Shown here: positions 59,000-64,000 of the stretch, piece after piece
Numbering within the stretch: the stretch's first letter is position 1
Layout of the letters: each line of letters starts with the position of its first letter
Assembly (NCBI GenBank): GCA_014925825.1
Contig: JACGCK010000071.1
Location: forward strand, 124,001-188,000
Source of the DNA: Pholiota molesta
Taxonomy: Eukaryota > Basidiomycota > Agaricomycetes > Agaricales > Strophariaceae
Direction: 5' to 3'
DNA length: 64,000 bases
Made by a program: the position numbers and the translations under genes
Notes under the pieces: generated by a model
What the model was told of the DNA's origin: nothing
Seen by the model: only the letters and a program-made list of their open reading frames with translations
Database searches by the model: none

Positions 59000-60224
59000 T
59001 CATTGTTTTACTAGCCGTATAAGTTCCTCTCTTCTCTGTTTAGCGCTCTCAACACACTCCGCCAACACATCCCTCTGCCCGCCCTCGCCGTCGGACACCA
59101 GCGCCGACCCCACCTGGGCAAGCGTGACGATCTCGCCCCGGTCGCCCAGCACTACCGAGATCGACGTGTCGAGCAAGGGCTCTTCGAAGGCTGTTGGGTC
59201 TGCAAGGAGGTGTTTTCTGCGGATCCATTGGGTTAGACGATGGTCAGAGAAAAGGATGAGTACGCACGAGTCGAATATCCCGAATGACGCGCTGATCGGG
59301 GCGTTCTCTGAGAGCTGGAGGGGGACGCGCGGTGCCCTCCGCGAGCAGACCGTCCGGTGCGTCTCCGGATCGTACGTTGCTTGCGGCAGTGTCGCTAGAC
59401 GAAGTAGTGTCAGAACCCAGCACGTACACAGAGAAAGAGATACACACTATTGTGCAGCGCGGCGACCATCGCGAGCAGCGCCGCGTCGAATGCGTTCCCG
59501 TTGTAGTTGATGCACGTCGCGTCGACGTACAACACCCACACCGCCTTCCCGGGGTGGATGCACAGCGTCGACAGTGGGAGAAAATCCGAGCTGGACAGCA
59601 CTATCTGTGAGCGGAGAAGATACAGCGAAATGAGAGGACACGCACGCGACGAGCGCCTGGTTCAGCCGCTCCGACAGCACCTGCGCCTCCTCCGTCGGCG
59701 GCCCCGGCTTGAACTTGGGCGAGCACATCGCGGGCAAATCGAGATTCGGCACTGAGCACACATCACCATACCAAGCTTAGTCGAGCACAAAAACGAACGA
59801 ACGAGCAGCCACCAGCACGCACCCACGAAGCCCTCGCCGTCCCTGTCCAGCGCGGGCGCCGCGATCTCTGCCTTCACGCCACACACCACCGTCGTGTCGC
59901 CGAGCCGCACGAGCGCCGACCCGTCCGCCGTCGAGATAGAGCCTGCTCCCGCCAACGCCAACCCCACCATCCGTCAGTCCGTCAGTCAGCGCCCGCACGA
60001 TCGACCTGAGCACAGCACGCACCGACGTTCAGCGACACCTCGCGCGCCTCGGATAGCGCGCGCCCGTCGGGGCGGATGGCCTCCTGCACGAAGCGCTCGA
60101 GGTACACGCGCGGGTGCAGCCGCTGGAACACGGCCGCTTTCAGCGCGTCTTGGTCTTCCTGGGGGAGGTTTTGGGTTTGGTCGAGCGATGGGCCTGGGAT
60201 GCTTGAAGCTACGACTGACGCCAT
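59000..60224 (-). CDS. RRP43: exosome complex component RRP43 (RNase PH-like)
   Basis: Starts [21 protein letters not shown] at 60224. The RNase PH fold is visible as [138 protein letters not shown] and [15 protein letters not shown], then [35 protein letters not shown]. It ends RRLVKQ-like ([10 protein letters not shown]) with TGA 59000-59002. About six introns. RRP43 is one of six catalytically inert ring subunits of the RNA exosome, pairing with RRP46 and RRP45-type subunits. Coding GC is high. Confidence 0.92.
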
Positions 60225-60667
60225 GGTCGTAGATCGTTCTAAGCTACTTCTGTGGTTGGTGTTAGAGCTGCTTCAGAGGTAAGAAAGAGGGAAAACGGCT
60301 CGGCTCGAACGAGTGAAGGTGGTGGAGACAAGCCAAGAATTGAATTCTCAAAAATACATGTGATCGATAAACTAACCACGTTACCATTTGCGGCAAGAGA
60401 TAAGATTAACGAATTGCAGCATGAACATCATCACCGTACTTTCCTGAGCCGGATTGTATGGTGGTAGCCATAAAACATAATGCTCTGAACAGTGACGAAC
60501 TTATGTTTCATGTACTCGAATGTCATTCACCATCGCCTGGATGACGCCGATGAGCAACGGTAACGTCTGATGCAGCGTCCGGCGCTAATTTCGAAAAGGC
60601 ATAACGCATAACGCACCCAAGAGCTGTTGTAACCATACAGTCCAGCTCAGTAGACACCATCAGCAAA
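60225..60667. promoter_or_regulatory. RRP43 upstream region
   Basis: About 440 bp from the RRP43 ATG to the dispersed repeat. The plus open frame 60252-60467 has no recognised feature. GATAAGATTA at 60400-60409 is a GATA match of unknown meaning. Confidence 0.35.
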
Positions 60668-61297
60668 GAAAAAGCAGTTTTAATACGTAGGTTCGCCTAA
60701 ATATAATACATACGACATAATGGATTTCAACCGGAGTGTAAGTATGCGAAAACCATGATAGAAACTTTTAACCATCTTGTAATGTAGCTACGGTTATCAT
60801 ACCCTTTCTGATTGCATTCTGATGCCTCAGAAATGTTGTGTACCCATATAAGGATATTAGAATTATTTCATTACCATTACGATGTTGATCACGCAATACA
60901 AACGTTCCTAAAGTACCACAATCTTAGAAGAAATGATGCTATCAAAATTCAATTGGGTAGAATATTTCCTGGGATTACAACTACCATACATATTTTCATA
61001 AGCTACTTTTTACGGATTGTATTTCACACATTTTTTCCAATTTACAGTGTTTCATGGGATTGTACAGCTACAAGATAAAGAATTCAATGGAAATTGTTTG
61101 TAAAGTTTTCGCAAGCTTTCCAAAGACTTGTGACTCTCAGAACTGCCTTGCAAACGTCAAAATTGTTCCGAGCATTTTATGGTGATTTATGACATTGTGA
61201 TAAAGTTTCTATCACCTTACAGTTGTGACCAGTGGCCAGTGTATGGGATCTTAGCAGAACTTATAGGATTCCTTCCTAGTGTAGAGGGCGCTTATTG
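60668..61297 (+). repeat. dispersed repeat, copy 3 (about 630 bp, with different centre)
   Basis: Shares both flanks with copies 1 and 2 (AAAAAGCAGTTTTAATACG at the left, GGGATCTTAGCAGAAC near the right). After TTACCATTACGATG the centre differs from the other copies for about 170 bases (60884-61050) and the match resumes at ATGGGATTGTACAGCTACAAGA. It also lacks about 95 bases found in copy 1 (TTCCTCGCG...TTGTAGG). No ORF with support. Confidence 0.7.
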
Positions 61298-64000
61298 GCT
61301 GCAGAATTTTGCGGCCATTGTACGTTGAGATACAAGTATTTTATTATTTAAATTTTCTATTGAAATCTAGGGTTTTCCATTAGAATTAGCCAAAGAAGAT
61401 CGTGCGATATGTTTCACAGCGGTCGATGTAATACCACCATTCGAGAAGCGCTGCAAAGTCCGCACAACGTGTGTAGGGAGATTGAAAGATTATAATCCGC
61501 GAATAGCTTACGCGGTCAAAGATCCGTGCGGTCGTCCCAAGTACAGATCTAATCGCTATCATTGCGCCCACACGCAAGCCACACGCCGTCTCTGGGCGTT
61601 TAACATAGAAGGGTGTCCACTCCTGACAATTTATGCCGCAGAGATAATGATAGGCAGATATTACGTACATACATAGTACGTCCCCAGAAGCCGGTGGAGA
61701 AGGACATATTTCCAGATACGTATGCCCGGTCACGTTCAACTGTAGCACAACCTCACTTGCCGCTCCAATGCCTCGATAAATGGATCAATAAAAAAGGTGT
61801 CGTCACCAATGCCGCTTGTTGATTTACTGCATTAACAAAATCTCAATAGCCCTGACTCCAAAGCGAAAAACCGCGAGAAACTGCCGCCCCATGTCTGGCA
61901 CGCGAGGCTGTCAGAGTAAGTGTCAGTGTCAGTGTCAGTGCCACTGCCAGTGGCCGACAGCCCGCAGCGGTGAGAAACGCCAAAAAAATACGCTTACCTG
62001 ATGCTGGCTCTTAGATTCCAGAATAAACAACAAGATCACATTTCAATCAGCCTTCCGTCCCTTCCTTCCCTGTGAGTGCGGATGATCTGCATCGTGCCTG
62101 GCCCCTGGGAGGCGACGATATATATCTGGCGCAGAAAATGGCGCACCCCCCACGTGAGCGCTCGAAGCGTAGATGAAGTGCACATTAAACCTACCATGAA
62201 CTCGGAGGGCCGTGGCGAACCTTATAATATTACTTCCAGCCCTGCGCGTAGGTACATACGGAGTGAGATCACTTATTCTCCTGCGTCGGCGTGAAGGTGA
62301 AGGCGTGCGGTGGATGCAGGGGACGAAGGGTTCGGGGTGCGGATACCTCTTGACATATGTACGTGCCATGCACCGTATCCCTCCCACAGCGCGGGTGGAC
62401 TGGAGATACGAAGGCGTATTTCGGGAAGACGTCCCATAGGAAGTACGCATTGCAAGTAGATCATTCGCGTATGTCTAGAGCGATCTATGCGTAAGCATTC
62501 TATGGATTCTTTGACTTCAAAATTGACCAGCGCTTTCACGCATATGCACACATCATCACTACCTCTCTACGGCCATGCGATTCAGAGCGTGCACACACAA
62601 GTCATCGGGAATCGGACGCCCAGAGGGTCAAGCGCAGGCGTGGTACCTGCGTGACACCTGAGCGCTTGATTTTTCTTTCATGTCGGACCTTATGCGACAA
62701 CCCCAAGCAGCCGGTGCACCCCATCCCTCGACGCCCACACCACGCGCTCGCGGCGCAGCGCGCACGAGGCCCTGCGCAGCGCGCACCACCCACGCCGCGC
62801 TTCGCTTCTCCACGCCGGGGGGTCTGTCTGCCCCGGCGCCCGCGCCCTCGAGAAGCTGTCGCTTGTCTACGCGCATGGGATTCATAATGAAGAAGCGCAC
62901 CCACCGGGTGCCGGGCGTCGCTCCGACTCGGAGACTGCCTCGCTAACGCAGCCTGCGCGTGCGTATACTTACCGAGCCACTGCGAAAAGGAACAGGGCAC
63001 GGAACGTGGCCCGAGGCCTCCCGAGGCCTTGGAACGGGCCGCGCCATGCGACTTTCATTTCGTTTCGTTCATTTCATTAAGTACGCGAGGGAGCGTACAT
63101 AGTGCGAGTACGTACATGCGCTGCAACCGTGAGTGGCACAGCAAGCGGGATGGCTTACACGCCCATGTTCGCGCGGTGCTCGCACGCGCGCAGGTGCGAA
63201 TGTACTGTAGGTGTAGGTTGGGTGTAGGTAAGCCGGTGTGCGCACAGACGCACGCGGGAGGGAGTGTGTATTTTTATGCCCGGGGGAGTGGCGAGAAAAG
63301 AAGCCACGGGCGCTGTGGGGAGCGCTCGCTTTTTGGCTTTCGTGGTGCGCGCAGCGCCCACGGGACTCGCACAAGGTTTCGGTTTCCTCATTTTCACAGG
63401 TACGAAGCAGTGACACGCCGATCCCTGAAGGGTGTGCATGCGCGCCGCCGATCCAGCGGCATGGGTGGGGATAGATTGTATCGCGCAGGCGGGTCGATTT
63501 TGGAGTGTCCTTTTGTTCTATGTCTTCGGGTGTGTGTCTCTGTGTGTGTGTCCAATTGTAGATAAGCCTCATTGTCCCTGTCCTATTCAATGAGGTCATT
63601 GAATGCTGTGTCTTGCAGGCAGCTGCTGCCACGAAAGGGGAAAAAAGAGAGAGTCTGGTGACCCAGGAATAGGACGGTGCAGAGGCGCGCGCGGCCAGGA
63701 ATAGATGTTTACTTGGGTTATCCCCATCAACGTTCAGCGTATGTGAACGTTGGAACCGCAGGTAAGGCAGGTGGCGACGCAGGTATGTAGCTAGGCCCGA
63801 GGAGCCCTAAAGTTCTTCTCGAAACGGCAAAAAGCTTGAAAGACAAAGTGGGCGCCTGGCACAGCAGAGGGTCAGATGGCGCGTTCGCCATTGGACCAGA
63901 GGCGCATGCGGCTCAGCCAGCAAACTTTGTCTGGAGAGCCATGGTGATACACCGACCGTGCGCCGCCGTATGGACGGAGACCGTGTTGTGTATGTCACAC
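61298..64000. other. no supported gene; GC-rich low-complexity toward the right
   Basis: Short frames such as 62043-62450 (-), 62602-63000 (-) and 63029-63565 (+) are Arg- and Pro-rich and lie in GC-skewed sequence, with no homology I recognise and no splice pattern. A TG-dinucleotide run lies near 63537-63549. The region may contain an upstream flank of a gene beyond the window. Confidence 0.4.
61921..61955. repeat. TGTCAG-type microsatellite
   Basis: Three TGTCAG units in a row followed by degenerate CAGTG/CACTG steps. A short simple repeat, nothing more. Confidence 0.6.

Noticed and set aside
62043..63998. Several Arg/Pro-rich ORFs at the right end
   Set aside because: They overlap each other on both strands in GC-skewed sequence, with no family match or splice signals.

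Overview
The window is nuclear DNA of a filamentous basidiomycete, most likely an Agaricomycete. The evidence is many short (about 45-70 bp) GT-AG introns, a BTB protein of the type expanded in these fungi, a HET-domain protein, a basidiomycete-type P450, an AA9 lytic polysaccharide monooxygenase and a Ty3-type chromovirus. About fifteen genes can be identified from motifs. Intron positions were read by eye from splice signals and protein frame.

Layout. 1-704: 3' end of a gene that starts outside the window. 1716-4410 (+): multi-exon membrane protein. 4930-11451: intact LTR retrotransposon with identical 194-bp LTRs and a GGAAC target duplication, sitting just upstream of a HET-domain gene (11617-14276, +). 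14449-16683 (-): cytochrome P450. 19289-20363 and 21309-21873 (+): two divergent tandem paralogs of a small membrane-protein family. 22421-26241 (-): DUR3 urea transporter. 28505-30694 (+): delta-1-pyrroline-5-carboxylate dehydrogenase. The DUR3-P5CDH intergenic holds GATA sites, a decayed second copy of the P5CDH promoter and first exons, and a dispersed repeat. 31249-32085 (-): BTB protein. 32388-33944 (-): cyclophilin-RRM protein. 34871-35922 (+): AA9 LPMO. 36210-37764 (+): DUF1992/DNAJC28-like protein. 37933-38718 (-) and 47760-48545 (+): paralogous hotdog thioesterases flanking an AlkB-like protein (39058-40038), MCD4 (40328-44091) and a class I histone deacetylase (44591-46759). 49149-50387 (-): CEP95-type DUF5745 protein. 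50835-55921 (+): SMC5. 57396-58561 (+): aspartate-semialdehyde dehydrogenase. 59000-60224 (-): exosome subunit RRP43, followed by a duplicated terminal exon. 60.2-64 kb has no gene I can support.

The most notable signals are these. (a) The retrotransposon appears to self-prime: an 11-nt site directly after the 5' LTR is complementary to the predicted transcript start 32 bp after a TATA box; its gag and pol are in a +1 arrangement. (b) A second, splice-compatible copy of the RRP43 last exon lies downstream of the gene. (c) A tandem pair of lineage-specific membrane genes keeps the same exon junction. (d) A three-copy dispersed repeat sits in three different upstream regions. (e) Several highly conserved genes are broken only by single missing bases, mostly in homopolymers, which points to sequence error rather than pseudogenes.
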